Positions 21,531-34,658 of a stretch of 60,000 nt of DNA are shown piece by piece (position 1 is the first letter of the stretch; each line of letters opens with the position of its first letter). This DNA is from Antedon mediterranea (Eukaryota > Echinodermata > Crinoidea > Comatulida > Antedonidae), in assembly GCF_964355755.1 (NCBI RefSeq), contig NC_092680.1:18889001-18949000 (forward strand), in the 5' to 3' direction. The notes under the pieces are model-generated. The model was given only the letters and a program-made list of their open reading frames with translations. It searched no databases and was not told the DNA's origin. The position numbers and the translations under genes are program-made.

Positions 21531-24500
21531 TGTGAAACAATACAAATTTAAAACTTAAGTACAATATACCAATACAACAAGCTTTGTTATTGGTACATTA
21601 AGTAATGAGAATTGAGAGAACTGCACAACCTTAGGTTATTAAGGGCGTGACTATGATACATCATACTTAACGGCTCAAGTTGGCTTATCATTTTAATGTG
21701 TTGAAGACCATTTTTTTTTCCAATGTGAAGGTTTTCTATACCCGTCATCACATTATTTCGTATATCACTTTTAAGAAAAGCAATTAATTGGACATAGATT
21801 TTATATTATAAGTGTATAAGTTTGTAAATAATGAAAACGAAATGGAAAATGGAGAAAAAAATCATAGCAACAAATATTTTAGGTTTATCTTTTGAGGAAG
21901 TTACCATCTAAAATGTTTTTCAATCTGTTTTTGGTGACTCATACTAAATGTTAAAAGAAAATAAATATTAATATTTTCTTATTTTATTAGGATGAATGAC
22001 CTCGTCCGTTTTAGTATCAAAGTATCATTCAGACAATGCCTTTTCTATCAACAATTTATCATCTTCGTTATAAATAAATCCAAGCATTTAATATAATCTT
22101 ATTTTCATTACATCTGCATAGTCTGGGTATAAGCTATTAGGGTGTGATACTTCATTCCAATACTTTGACTGTTTATTGAACTCCATGCTCTTACTTAACT
22201 GTTTAAATCGGTTATACAGTAAGATTTTCTCTTTTCATTTGCAACATTAGGATCGGTTTCTATTTTCCATTTTTATAGGAAACAATTGATTTCACACTTT
22301 CTTCTGTTACAACTGTAATCCAATAGAAACAGAAATAACATAAGAGATTATCTTCCAGTGTTTGTATATTTTAAAGGTTTAAATTTCCCCCGGTTCATTT
22401 CTTTTATTGTGTATTTTTTATTCTATAAGTCGCAAGTGTAAATAAAGATTAACAAATTCAAAGACTTTTGAATGGCACACGTCTCTTGTTTCCCTACTCT
22501 TTTGTATGGGAACAATCCTTTTGCAGATAAACCCCTTTTTAATAAAAAACAATAACACTATATTTCTTTATTCTTTTAAGTATTGCTAAACCTTAGTCAA
22601 TAAACTTTTGGGTTAAAATAACAGATGCCCTGGCCTATAGGAGTGTTGAGCTTTACCCCTCAGTCACGGATCACGTTCTGTAGGCTAAGATTTTCCGGTT
22701 TGAACTTGTCAATTTAGCCATAAGGTGAAAAACATTGCCTGCTGATTAACACTTCTTTTGTGAAATTTTTTCCATGACTGAATTTATTTCCATTTTATTT
22801 GTTAAACATTTGTGAAACAATTAATTGTTTTTAAGCATGTAATCACCTTTCTAGATGAGCGGTTTATTAGACGTGCAGGGTGAAATTAGGTATAGTTTCA
22901 GTTGAACTCACTTTTTATTCAACATTTGTCGTAAAAATATATAAAACCAGCTGGTAGAACAACACACACTGTGTTATAATTTCCAACATATTGTCATGTT
23001 TAGCTACCGAATTATGTTCTTTCCCCTGCAAAGTTTTAACTGGGCCAGATTAGATATTTAGCCAAACAATAATGACTTTTGATTAGGCAATGTTAGAAGG
23101 ACACAATCAGCAGTAAACACATTTACTTTGCAATCGGCAGTTGAAATGAACATGAAAGAGCCTTCTTCAGTTGAAGTGGTAGAATTTTTAAAAAGGAACC
23201 GAAACCTTGGCGGGGATTAAGAGTAATATACAGAAACAGAAACTAAATAAATCATAGGTTTTCTTATTGAGCTTCTTTTGAACAATAGTTATTTTTCTTG
23301 AGGTTAATGAGTGTTTACTTAGTGATAAATAACACCGACTAATATGTAATTAACTATCTTATTAATGCTAATCATGCTTAATAAATAAACTTAGGTACTT
23401 CAGAGAAAGACTTAAATACATCAATGAGCCCGGCTCTTTCAATATGTAACAAACGTACCCAGCAGACATCAATATTCAATGGTACTAATTAGAGGATTTA
23501 TCATTTAGGGAGTTTATGACTTGTTGGTCATGTACCATGCTTCTTATTGCAGGGGCCTAAACATTGTAAAATGAAGTGCTGAACTTAACCTAAAGTCCTA
23601 TCTTTTGCTTTGCAATTTTCAAACTTAAGGGGGGGGGGGGGGTTAAGAGGAAGGGAGTGTGGTGCCTTTTCTTAGATTATGTAAAGTAATGCTAATTAAT
23701 AGAAGAATGTTTAAAAAAAATAAAACAGCTAAAATAGAAAAATTATAAAGTAATATGTTTTGAGATTTGCCTAAAATGTGTACAAAATATTGATTTATGA
23801 TATATTTTTATTTAATTAACATCACTTTCCTAAACGTTCATTTCCCTTAAACTCACTCATTAATTTTGATGATTTAAGTCGTTTAAAACAGGTGGCATAA
23901 TGCAAATCTGCTTTGACTCCTCGTTAACAAATTTGTTCTCCTTAGCACGCGTCACATCGACCGTTGTTGAGATACCCTAAGAAAGTAAACAAACGCTTGA
24001 CATAAAGTAGAGAGTTACGATCATAAGCACGTTCATAAATAGATAACGATGGTTGAAACCTTACTCACACGGCAGTCCTTTGCTAACACGTGCGTATCAG
24101 TAACATAAGAATTCCATTATATTGTTTACTTTATACAGCGGCTTGACTGGTATGAACAAATTCTAATAGGCCTGTTTTAGTGTATTTATGTTTGAAGAAT
24201 CAAATAACACCCCCTGAGTTAATAAAAATAACGAGTATACCGATCACAGTTGCATATGAATAATATGAGTAGATTAATTTAACTTAAGAATGATTAAATG
24301 AACTTAATTGACCAAACACCTGTATAGACGCACTTCATGATCGGAACAAAAATGAGTAAAAGAATTTAAGAATTTCCTTATCAACACAAATGTAAACATT
24401 TTACAGTTCTCTAAACTGTATATAACAATATTGTTATAACATTGAATTATTAAAAATGAAATTTTTAAATAAACAAAATTTATGATAACTGCATTCCAAC

Positions 24501-25801
24501 ATCATAGTATCATAAATACTAAATTATAGATTAAAACCAAACATTTTCGATAAAGTTTGTAAAAAGCGGCAGATAAGTAAAAAATAATAAAATAGATATA
24601 TTATTAATGGTTTATTATTAATTATTATTATTATTATTATTATTAATCGTTTATTATTTGGAAAAAAATATTGTACTTTTAATGAAACAAATAAATAATA
24701 ATTGTTATGGTTGCATGGCGTTAACATTCTTTGTGATAGTCGGCACAGAAATGAAAAATAATACAATGTGAAAAATAATACATAACAAATATTGTTTATG
24801 GTTATGTTATGTAAAATGTCACATGAAATTAGAATGTAAAAGGTTTATTACTTTGGATAACAAACATATAAAAAACTTTAAAATAAATATTAAACAAAAT
24901 GTAAAATAACAACAAAATCAGTTCAATTTTCATTTAAAAAACTGTAAATATTAAACAGATTAAACCATAACACAAATATTTGTTCTAACAACTATGAAAA
25001 TAAAACAAATGTTTAAAGAAACTAAAACTATTTATTCAATTTGCATTAAAAAACTATAAAACACTTTATAAACAATACATATCAAACATATTATAACTAA
25101 ACTATTTGTTCAATTTGTCATTTAAAGTATTTGTATGAATGGAATTTGTAATTACCAGCATGGGTCTGTAAAAATAAATTAAATAGTATGATGTTTTTTA
25201 TGTGACAGGACACAGTACATGATTTTGCATCAAGTGTTCCTTCTAAAATGTGGAACTTGATCCAAAAGTGGCCACCACAGGGGTTCTACAAATAGAAAAC
25301 CACAGATCATCAACCCGTAAATTAATTCATAGAAATGCCGGTAACGCAGCTTAATTTAACTCGTGAGAAGTATACCAAAGGACTGTCGTACATGCTAGGA
25401 CAAAGCTGCACCTAATATTATCATTATGTGTAAAACATAATTCTGATTAAAATCAATTATCTTGTAAATGGAACAAAAAAACACCTAAGGCTGTAGTTTG
25501 TGTAGTAAGCCAATGGCAATTTTAATTCGTAGAACCTCATAGTAAATGATGACTAAAGATGTCTGTATTAGCAAGATGTGGGTGATGAATTCTTCTCCCT
25601 GTCACCCTTCCTCCAAAACAACAAATTTAATTTATCAATTCCATGGAAACGATTGCAATTTATCTTAATAAATGATATGATTATTTCCATTAAGTTATAC
25701 AAAATTGATTTATACTCCAAAAACAATAAAATAATATCTCAAGAGTCGGGCATCTTCACTTCAAAATAACAGCAGCAGAATCAGAGCAGGATCTTTATTA
25801 T
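21531..25801. other. Gene-poor AT-rich DNA
   Basis: It holds a 14-G tract at 23629-23642 and a TTA/ATT microsatellite. A less AT-rich stretch at 23930-24110 contains ACACGTGCG but no exon. No gene was identified. Confidence 0.5.
24606..24648. repeat. ATT trinucleotide microsatellite
   Basis: About a dozen ATT/TTA units with one interruption. Confidence 0.8.
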
Positions 25802-25950
25802 AAAGCTCTGTTTACACTATCAAACTTTATGTGACAAAAAAAAAGTGATGTGCCCATATATGAACATGATGACAATATTGCTACCTTATTTAAGTATATC
25901 ACTACCATATTTGTGCACTTTTTTTTGTCAAACTAGTGTAGACAGAGCTT
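25802..25950 (+). mobile_element. MITE family A copy
   Basis: Left end AAAGCTCTGTTTACACTATC and right end CTAGTGTAGACAGAGCTT are present, with TATCACTACCATATTTGTGC in the middle. The right arm lacks the TTTGATAG segment. Confidence 0.92.
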
Positions 25951-26321
25951 AAGAAATGTTTTTAATCAAATCAATGTTCAGTTAATTTTTTACCAGGAGT
26001 TATCAGTATTAAAACAATGAAACACCATTTTTTGTTTATTAATTAATAATTTAATTGTTCAGTAGTTGTTTTTTTTTCCTGTGAAGTTTCCTTATTATAT
26101 AATAAACCTTTCTTGTTATTACACAAACCTATTAATATTGTTATATAATTTATTGAGTTTCCGTCCTGAGCAAATAGGTTGCTCTCAATTATCTCATTAT
26201 TGTTCTCTCCAGGATCCTCTCCATTGGCCTGTTCTTGCAATAAATGTGGCAGGCAATCAGACATTATGTATAGGTGGCCCATAGTGGAACCTTGATTTAA
26301 ACACTGTGCTCTGGCAATTCT

Positions 26322-26392
26322 TAAGCTCTGTTTACACTATCAAACTTAATGTAACAAAAAAAGTGGTGCACCCATATATGGACACGATGAGA
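26322..26392 (+). mobile_element. MITE family A, left half only
   Basis: TAAGCTCTGTTTACACTATC through CCCATATATGGACACGATGA matches the left half. The right half is replaced by unrelated sequence. Confidence 0.85.
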
Positions 26393-28239
26393 TAGAGTTT
26401 TAGATATGATCCTGATATAAACTCTATCCAATGTATTTTCTAATAATTCCATTATTAGTGCCAAGCCTACAGTCCTTACAAAATTTTTAAGTTTTGTTGG
26501 TAGAGACTCTAATTTAAGTGGGCAATTTGAATAAGGTGCTTTAATATGGATAACTGTTTATGATAGTTACTTTTTGATTGACAACTGAAGGAGGATAAGA
26601 TATGGGTAAAGTGAGTGAACTACTTAATGTAATTGCAATCTGATAAATATTACTCTATTAATGGATATGTAACATGAGAATGCTAATACGGAAAGTGATT
26701 TACATAATGTACAGGTGAATGAAATAACATCTACTCTTTGAACATGTTATCCTATAATCCGTAAGCTTTAAAATAAATTGTAACCTTATCCATAGCAAGG
26801 TGGATCAAGCTATTACATAAATGTATATGCCTAATGGCCAATCACTCAAGCCCAGTATAAAATAAACCACAATAAAATATTATCTACTGAATAATATTTT
26901 TAACATGCAAACATTAAATATGATTATGTAAAAAAAAAAATCATCATAGCTTCACTGTAGGGTCATACATTTTGGGTCTTACCCCCACTTGTATACAAAC
27001 CAAACAGGGGTGCAGCAGCCACTTCGAGACATAAGGCACTTGTGGTACCTGTTTTACTGAAAAATACTATGGACTTGAACTACCAAGACGACAGGAAAAA
27101 TTTATACTAGGAACTGTTCATGACAGGGTTTGCAATAACATAGGTGGCCAGTTTTCATCGATTCAAAGGTAGGATCTCTTTAGTGATGGACTTAGCATCC
27201 AGTATAGCTTATAGCTAAATTTGTGCGATAAATCGTAACATTTTGACCCTGGACGGGCCAGGGACTTAAACTACTAATTTCACCCCTTTATTTCCCACGC
27301 TTGTCCTACCAAATCCTCGGAAATATATCCCATAAATGCTGCACCTCCTCATATATGAGTAGAGGGATAAGCCCATCTCATTGAACACTGAAAAACAAGG
27401 TAAAATGTTACGGGGTGGGTTTACATGACAGAATATAAATGTAGAGGTACACATATATAGGGATGCTATTATGTAGTATTTGTTATCAGTAAAAATCAAT
27501 TTAGTTAATGATACACCTGATTTTCCATATCCAGCACACCATCCTAACCCCCAAGGGGAAATAGTGCTTCTATCTGCATATCACAAATTATATTTTAATA
27601 TGATCACCTCACTTCCGAAACCGACATCAGTACAGAGCATTTCAACACATCAGGGAATATGGCCCAACAAAGAAAATGTGTGTAAGAATGCAGGAGTATT
27701 CATTAGTTATTCTGTGTAAGAGACACCGACAGATACACCGAAACGTGACCCAAACATGAATTGATTGATAACGACCTACATTACCGTTGTCTAAAGTATG
27801 CTCACTTACGGCTAATCCGTCGGTAATAACTGGACTGGACAAACTAGAAATGTTGTTATGTTTAGTTAAAAAAAAAAAGTAACAATGAGAATGCTACGAT
27901 AACATAAAAAATAATTTTGAATAATTACAAAACCTTTCAAACTCTTATCTCCTAATTAAAACTTTTTTTAAACATTTAATATAAAAAACTAAAAGGTGTC
28001 ATTTTATTTTCTATGGACTTAAATAAGATGTGTTAATTTATTATTCATATGTGTGTTTATACAACAGTCACCTATGTTGTTTTTTACTGGTGTAAATTGT
28101 GGATAATCATAATTTTTTTTTTTTATTAATTTTTTTTCCAATTTTTTTGTTGTTTTTTGATATATCGTTTCAAATTAATTAATTAAATTTCAGTATATCA
28201 CCGGGCGGTTTCGAATTAATGTTCATTGCCTAATGTGTT
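26393..28239. other. No recognisable gene
   Basis: AT-rich sequence with an unremarkable poly-A run. An open frame at 27480-27719 has no start or splice support. Confidence 0.45.
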
Positions 28240-28280
28240 TATATATATATATTATTATATTGGATATATATATATATATA

Positions 28281-28440
28281 AATCCAAAGGCAAATTACTG
28301 AAAAAATGACAATGCTGTGGGTATCAGTGGCTGGATCTCAATGGAGATACAAAATAAAAGCGAAAAGCTAAATCAAAACGAGAAGTAAAACTGGCAGAAA
28401 AGTTAGCAGAGCTTTCGGGCAACACTAGCCCTTCATCATA
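28281..28440 (-). mobile_element. Penelope-like terminal repeat, hammerhead-like core
   Basis: Read on the minus strand, it begins next to a TA microsatellite with TGATGAAGGGC, a short loop, GCCC and GAAA, then GCTCTGCTAAC. This resembles the core of the hammerhead ribozymes known in Penelope-like element termini. Next come TTTTGATTTAGCTTTTCG and TCTCCATTGAGATCCAGCCA, ending near CCTTTGGATTT. The reverse-complementary copy at 29489-29762 shows it is a repeated unit. The essential C before TGATGA is A here and an extra A precedes the stem, so activity is doubtful. Confidence 0.55.
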
Positions 28441-28462
28441 TATATATATATATATATATATA
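28441..28462. repeat. TA microsatellite
   Basis: Eleven TA units abutting the Penelope-like terminus; another TA-rich run lies at 28240-28280 on its other side. Confidence 0.9.
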
Positions 28463-28489
28463 TTGAAATGCTATATTTTATCTTTATGT

Positions 28490-28632
28490 GCTACTTGGTA
28501 ACAGGCTCTTGTCAAAGGGATTTATTCCCTTTTGTATTTCCCCATGGAGAAATAAGTTAGTTTCCCACTTACTTTGTAGTTGTTTGTTTGTTTGTTGTTG
28601 TTAATTGGCAATAAAGAATAAGAATTGACATT
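28490..28632 (+). mobile_element. LINE 3' end fragment
   Basis: GTCAAAGGGATTTATTCCCT, CCCATGGAGAAATAA, a GTTT repeat, then TTGGCAATAAAGAATAAGAA form a CR1-like 3' UTR and tail. There is no coding sequence. Confidence 0.5.
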
Positions 28633-28816
28633 GTCACATTGCGATTGATATCAAATTCAGAATTTTTTTTACAAAAAAGGTAATAAATAAACAAAAATGT
28701 GTGAACCACCTGTTAAAGGAAGCAATGATACCCACATCCTGATATAATTCCGTAAATTTACAAACAGACGAAAGTTTCTTTGTTAACGAGAGCAGGATTA
28801 ATTATTAGTGGACATC

Positions 28817-29082
28817 CAGGAAATATTAATAAAATAACCAGATTCATCATAATGAAAGACTTATTGTTTTTTCTCTTTTATAAAATGATATGATAAGACT
28901 AAGAGACATTTTTTTCTGGCATGTTTGTCATATAAAATATTTTACTTTTCAGGAAATATCAATAAAATAACCAGATTCATCATAATGAAAGACTTATTAT
29001 TTTTTTCTCTTTTAAAAAAATGATATGATAAGAGACATTTTTTTTCTGCCATGTTTGTCATAAAAATATGTTACTATTCATT
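28817..29082. repeat. Tandem duplication, about 133 bp unit
   Basis: CAGGAAATATTAATAAAATA at 28817 recurs with one change at 28950. Both are followed by CCAGATTCATCATAATGAAA and GACATTTTTTTCTG. A reverse-oriented scrap, ATTATGATGAATC, follows at about 29080. Confidence 0.85.
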
Positions 29083-29170
29083 ATGATGAATCTTGTTATA
29101 AAATAGTACAAAACTGACTCCAATACGAGAGGCAAGCCTTGATTCAACGTTTCAATCTTTATTTGATCAT

Positions 29171-29430
29171 CATTTATTTATTTATTCAAGCATGTTTCAA
29201 GAGGGTGACCCAGCCAGCGGAAGCTGATTTTAAGGGGCCCTCAACAATACGACATAAAACATAACAAGTAAAAATATAAAACATCATCATCATCAGGAAT
29301 AAACAATAATTCTAAAGGCAGACAATTATAACTAAAGTCTATTGTCTTAAGTATGGGTAAATGAGATATAAATAAGCCATACAGGGTGTTACAAAGAAAA
29401 TCAAAATAAAAGACTGCAGCCACACAAGTA
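29171..29430 (-). mobile_element. LINE 3' end fragment
   Basis: Read on the minus strand, GAGGGCCCCTTAAAATCAGC, GGCTGGGTCACCCTC and a tail of AATAAATAAATAAATGATGA form a typical CR1-like 3' terminus. No intact frame is attached. Confidence 0.6.
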
Positions 29431-29488
29431 AAAATCAGACAACAATTTTAGCTCTTTGATTTTATTGAAGTTTATATAAATAAATACC

Positions 29489-29762
29489 AGCTCTGCTAAC
29501 TTTTCTGGCTGTTTACTTTATATCGTTTTGATTTAGCTTTTCGGTTTTTTTTTTGTATCTCCATTGAGATCCAGCCACTGATACCCACAGCATTGTCATT
29601 TTCAGTGCTTATTTTATTTTGTATCTCCATTGAGATCCAGCCACTGATACCCACATCATTGTTATTTTTTCAGTGCTTAGTTTATTTTGTATCTCCATTG
29701 AGATCCAGCCACTGATACCCACAGCATTGTCATTTTTTTTCAGTAATTTGCCTTTGGATTTA
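29489..29762 (+). mobile_element. Penelope-like terminal repeat, inverted partner
   Basis: Starts AGCTCTGCTAACTTTTCTGG, so the hammerhead-like core is missing, and ends TAATTTGCCTTTGGATTTAT. An internal segment of 66-68 bp, with GTATCTCCATTGAGATCCAG and GATACCCACA, is present three times (29555, 29621, 29689) against once in the opposite copy. Confidence 0.6.
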
Positions 29763-31506
29763 TAAATAAATACCAGTATATAAATAAATAAATAAATAAA
29801 TACCAGTATATAAATTCAAATATAGAAAATACATGTGAATATATTAAATAGCAAGCTCATTTAAAGGTTTTTAAAATTTTATTACAATTTTAGGCTACAA
29901 GAAATAAAACTTGTTTATTATTGTGTTATTGCCAGTTTCTTGGCAGCAGAGACAGGGCATACATTCAACTAGTTAAATTGTAACCTGAAAAAGTGGTTAA
30001 AACACTTGAATGATTGTAGGTTAGAATACCAACACAAAATAACGGTTATTTGATTGACCGCCGTTGTCCTTGAGCCAACTATTGAAGCATCTTGAACGTT
30101 TGAACGCCAAGCATATTGCATTTTGGGTAATGTGAATACTTTTTGCCGACAACCACTGACTGATTAAAACAGTTATTTTTGGGAGCATAAATTAAGTTGA
30201 AATGCAGTAAATATAAATTCAATTGTTTAAATAAATTGTTTGTTCAGCACTATGCAGCAGCAACCAACCCTACAGTAAGTAACAAAAATCTAACCGAAGG
30301 TTACCATCTAGTAATGGAATTTACATTTTAATAGATACGGTACTAGCATATATGCATTTTCCCATCTGTTGATACATATTCTATAAAGCGATGCATCTTG
30401 AAATATATTATTTCTAGGTTAATGTATTCAGAGACAAAGACTTGATAAGTTAATAACCTCCAAATTTGTACTTTTGATTGTAGCATTGTAAGGACACCTA
30501 CTGCATGATTATAACAAATTACCTAACATTATCGCCATCAAAACTCAATGAAGGGTGTACAATGCGCATCTCTTAATGATTTTCCTGTTAGTTTGATCAC
30601 TTTTAGATAGGCGCGGTGAAAGATGGTGTAGGCGTACCAATATCAAGCACGTACTAGTGAGAATAATGCTCTAATCAAATGGATTTCATAACTCAATTAG
30701 GAGATAATCAGGCAGATTTTTCTCCATGGAGAGACCTACTAAGAAACACACACTTTTTCTTGGCTTGGTGTTTTAATCGGAGGCCTTGTAATTTTGGCCT
30801 AAATAATAGATCAAGTGGAAAGTTTAACAAGGCATAAATGTTCTTGTAATTACATTAATCTAATCAATTTGCTTAAATAAAGTGTTGAAAGATAAAGATA
30901 GTAAAATATATTTATGGTATGTATTTATGGGATTTGCTGACAACCAAATTTCTTTGTTTTTTTTACGAAGATAAATAAAGTTTCTTGTATCTTATTGTTA
31001 AAGTTAAATACAGTATACAGTACTTTTATACAGTTTTTGTCAAGTGCTTAATTGTATCATTTGATTGCATACACTTTTGTGAACTTACTGAAAAAATTGA
31101 AATATTGTATTACTATTTATTTATATAAAGATCAAAGTTAGGGCATAGCCACATTTAATAAATTTGTCTACAGTAGCAAATGTGCCTTGATTCTCATAAT
31201 TTACTTCAGTCCTACCAGCTGATGATGGTTCAAAATGTAATAAATAATATGTTACTCTAAAATTATTTTTTTTCCTTCTATTTTGCACATTTTTCCTTAA
31301 TATAATTATCAAGAATAGTACATGGTTGGTCTTCTAATATATGTATGCTAAATACACTACAAATGTTTCATTTTTTACTCTATAACTACAGTATGTTAAT
31401 TATTATAGGCCAACAAATGAATAAAATTTCAAACTCCCAAGTAAACAATTACTAATAAATCAATTTGTTCACACATGGTGGAACTAAAGTACACTACAGT
31501 ATATTA
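29763..31506. other. No recognisable gene
   Basis: Short TAAA repeats, then AT-rich DNA. GATAAATAAAGTTTCTTGTA near 30970 is probably another retroelement tail. Confidence 0.45.
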
Positions 31507-31640
31507 ATCAAATCAAATCAAATCAATTTTATTTCCACAATATTATAACATACATACAGTATAATAAATGCAATTAAGTATTCATGTGGGGGGAGAGTCA
31601 TATAAGTCAGAAAGACTTTAAGTTTGACCCACCCCAAGAT
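31507..31640 (-). mobile_element. LINE 3' end fragment with TTGAT repeat tail
   Basis: On the minus strand, TCTTGGGGTGGGTCAAACTT and GACTCTCCCCCCACATGAAT are followed by GGAAATAAAATTGATTTGAT repeats. This looks like a non-LTR 3' UTR and tail without coding sequence. Confidence 0.6.
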
Positions 31641-31675
31641 ATAACATTATTAAATACGAATATGAAAAAGAAAAA

Positions 31676-31699
31676 AAAATATATATATATATATATATA
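31676..31699. repeat. TA microsatellite
   Basis: AAATATATATATATATATA run. Confidence 0.8.
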
Positions 31700-32420
31700 A
31701 TACATAAACTAATAATAAATAATAAAAAACAAAGCTACAATAATGTCGAAAAAAACATATAGAGCAGAAAAAAAAAAGTACAATTACATGTTGTGCAAAA
31801 TTACTCATTCAAATCATGACTCGGACTCTATTATAGTATTAGGATGTTCTCTCATGCTTAACAGTGCCACTATACCTTATTTAGAAATAATTGATATTAC
31901 TTAATACCTGTCGGATGTTGTGGAGGAATAAAACTAATGAATCAAATTTGTTTACAATAGAAAAACAAATCCAATAAATAATTAAAATGCTAAAAGTACA
32001 ATTACTTATGTAAATACTGTAACACACCCAAATTTGATAATGAAAAGTACAAACAACCCGTAAGCCTACCAGTACTCATTACCCTTACCAGCAAATTAAA
32101 ACTGTAAATCTAAATGTATATATTAATTAAAACGAATGGATATGGAAAAACTAATGAAAACATATTGAAAGGCCAACCCTATAAAACAGTAAAAAATAAA
32201 TTAAAGAGTGGTTAATATTCAGGAAAAGTAAGATTTTATAAATTAAATGAGTTATCTATTGTGATAAAGGATAATCTGTATAAAATGTAGGTCGCAAGAT
32301 GTTTGAGAAAAAGTGCATTATACTGTATTACAAATAAGACTACATTGTTAATTGACAGAAGAAAAACAACATTTTTTGGATAATGGAAGAAGACAATAAA
32401 GGTCAATACTATTATTCATT

Positions 32421-32825
32421 CTGAATTCATTTAAAACGAATTCTTATCTGGTTCTTTAAAAAAAAAGTGGGTAGCCTACACCAACAAGGTAATACAGTAA
32501 CAAACAGGGTGATTCTAAATCCCTCTTCTGAAATTAATTTATTCCTGTCTGGTTCTGATATAAAAAAAGGGGTAGCCTATACACCAAGGTACTGGTAATA
32601 CATTAAAAAAACCCAGGCTGATGCTAAATCCCTCTTCGGGAATTTATTTAATCTTGTCTGGTTCTGATATAAAAAAAGGGGTAGCCTACATCAAGGTAAT
32701 ACAGTAAAAAAACCCAGGCTGATGCTAAATCCCTCTTCTAAAATTCATTTATTTCTGTCTGGTTTTGATATAAAAACAGGGGTAGCCTACATCAAACACT
32801 GTAAAAAATACTCCAGGGTGATGTG
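32421..32825. repeat. Tandem repeat, 101-109 bp unit, four copies
   Basis: CTGGTTCT or a variant at 32448, 32549, 32658 and 32759, each followed by an A-run, GGGGTAGCCTACA and GATGCTAAATCCCTCTTC. The first unit is most diverged. Confidence 0.85.
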
Positions 32826-33191
32826 GTAGACTTATAAGCAATTTATCATAACTATAAATACTATATAATGCATGCTAGACTTTTATTACCAAGGCAGACA
32901 CCTATTCATAGCTCATGAATCATATAGTACACTGACAGTACAGAGTGTGCCTAGAGTTTAAGGCCAACGTTAACAACAGAACCCCACAATTAACTTTATT
33001 ATTGCACACGTTCGTTCGAAGATGATTTTTTTTTAAAGAATGTAATAATAGTTAAATCAATGTTTTAATAACCTGTTTTGGCAGCTGTTCTCAAGTTGAC
33101 ATTGGGTTGTGTATAGCAAGCTAAACTGATGATATTATTCGTGTGTACCTCCTTGCTCTCACCTTGCAATGGATAAAGGAATCTAGATCAA

Positions 33192-33469
33192 TAAATGTTT
33201 GTAGTTAGGGATAGGATTCTTAGCGAGGTAATTTAAAATTGTGTATGGTTTGGGTGGTGAGAGAATAATGTTGAGTTGCACGTCAAAATACCTGTAAATT
33301 GCATATTTTAAAATAACTCCTCTCGGCTGCTAAATGTTTGTAGTTAGGGATAGGATTCTTAGCAAGGTAATTTAAAATTGTGTATGGTTTGGGTGGTGAG
33401 AGAATAATGTTGAGTTGCACGTCAAAATACCTGTAAATTGCATATTTTAAAATAACTCCTCTCGGCTGC
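33192..33469. repeat. Near-identical tandem duplication, 139 bp unit
   Basis: TAAATGTTTGTAGTTAGGGA starts at 33192 and 33331. The two copies differ at a single visible base (GCGAGG against GCAAGG), so the duplication is recent or an assembly artefact. Confidence 0.9.
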
Positions 33470-33640
33470 TAAATTCTCCAAAAACCGGACTTTTCATGAG
33501 GTCCAAAACATCAACAAATTTTGTTTTACCATTAAAAACACTTTCCAAATACCATACTTTCCAGAAGAAATAATTAGGCTAGCCCAATGGTACCCAGTAT
33601 TGGGAGAGTTGACTGTAGTAATTTTACTTAAATGTTTTCT

Positions 33641-33751
33641 TAAGCTCTGTCTACACTATCAAACTTTATGTGACAAAAATGTGCACATATATGGACATGA
33701 TCACTACCATATTTGGGCATATCACTACTATATTTGGGCACATCACACTTA
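33641..33751 (+). mobile_element. MITE family A, right end missing
   Basis: TAAGCTCTGTCTACACTATC is followed by two TATCACTACCATATTTGGGC-type motifs, then CACATCACACTT. The right terminal repeat is absent. Confidence 0.9.
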
Positions 33752-34394
33752 ACTCATCATTAAAATAACATTATAAAAAAGCCTAATGGGCACAAAAGAA
33801 ACTGAAGGACAATCTCATTTCCAAGCCAAGGATTTCCATATTATGTCCATTTATAAAATTCTTTTGATATGATTTTTAACAATTGATATTCAATTGAAGG
33901 ACGTTATCATTTCATTTTACCAACTCTATGATATTTATTTAAACTAAGTAAAATTATTGCTCAGGTCATTGAATGGTAAATCCCTGCCTCTCACTATATA
34001 TATGAAATTATTTACATATCATTATTATTGATTTTTGTGATAAGCATTTTAACAATGATCTTTTAAAACCAAGAGATCATGAAATCAAATCATTTATACA
34101 TTAGCACAAAGGGATATAGCTTGCAATCGTTTTGTTGCAACAATCATGTCACTCATCCAACATTAATGATCTTTGTTATGACTTCATTCCAAAGCCAACA
34201 GATGTAAATTTATTGTTAGGGTACCCACCCAATTTATAAACTGCAAACTTGGGTTCAATCATAAACATTTATAGTGGAATCACCATTTGGAAACTTTTTT
34301 TAAAACATTATCTGGTTTTGGGAAAGTTTCCAGTTTTCAGAAAGTCCAGTTCAATTTACTCCCAGCCTGTTTTTAAAATCTATATTTAAAATGT

Positions 34395-34556
34395 AATACA
34401 CATCCTATCCAACTCGCCAATTACAGGGTGGCTAAACTATTTGACTTGGGGAATAGAGTTGAAAGAGTCATGAGTTACAACTCTAGCACTAGGTAGGGCT
34501 TGAACCCTGAACCTCGGGTTTAGAAGGCAAGCACATTAGCCAACAAGTGACAGCTA
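34395..34556 (-). mobile_element. tRNA-derived SINE
   Basis: On the minus strand the head has a tRNA-like layout: an A-box-like TTGGCTAATGTGC (34531-34543) and a perfect B box, GGTTCAAGCCC (34496-34506), 24 bp apart. A non-tRNA body follows and ends CACCCTGTAATTGGCGAGTT. The same terminal block recurs at 53.64 kb, so this is a dispersed SINE and not a tRNA gene. Stems of the cloverleaf are too degraded for a working tRNA. Confidence 0.7.
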
Positions 34557-34658
34557 CACTAAACTTTTTTTTTTATACCTGTCTAAAGATATACTATTTC
34601 ATTCATTTCAAATGTAAATTAACTGAAGAGGAATTGCTAGTATTGAACACTGTAAATG

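Noticed and set aside
34483-34556. Functional tRNA gene on the minus strand
   Set aside because: The B box is perfect but the acceptor and anticodon stems do not pair well, and a SINE body with a dispersed 3' block follows.
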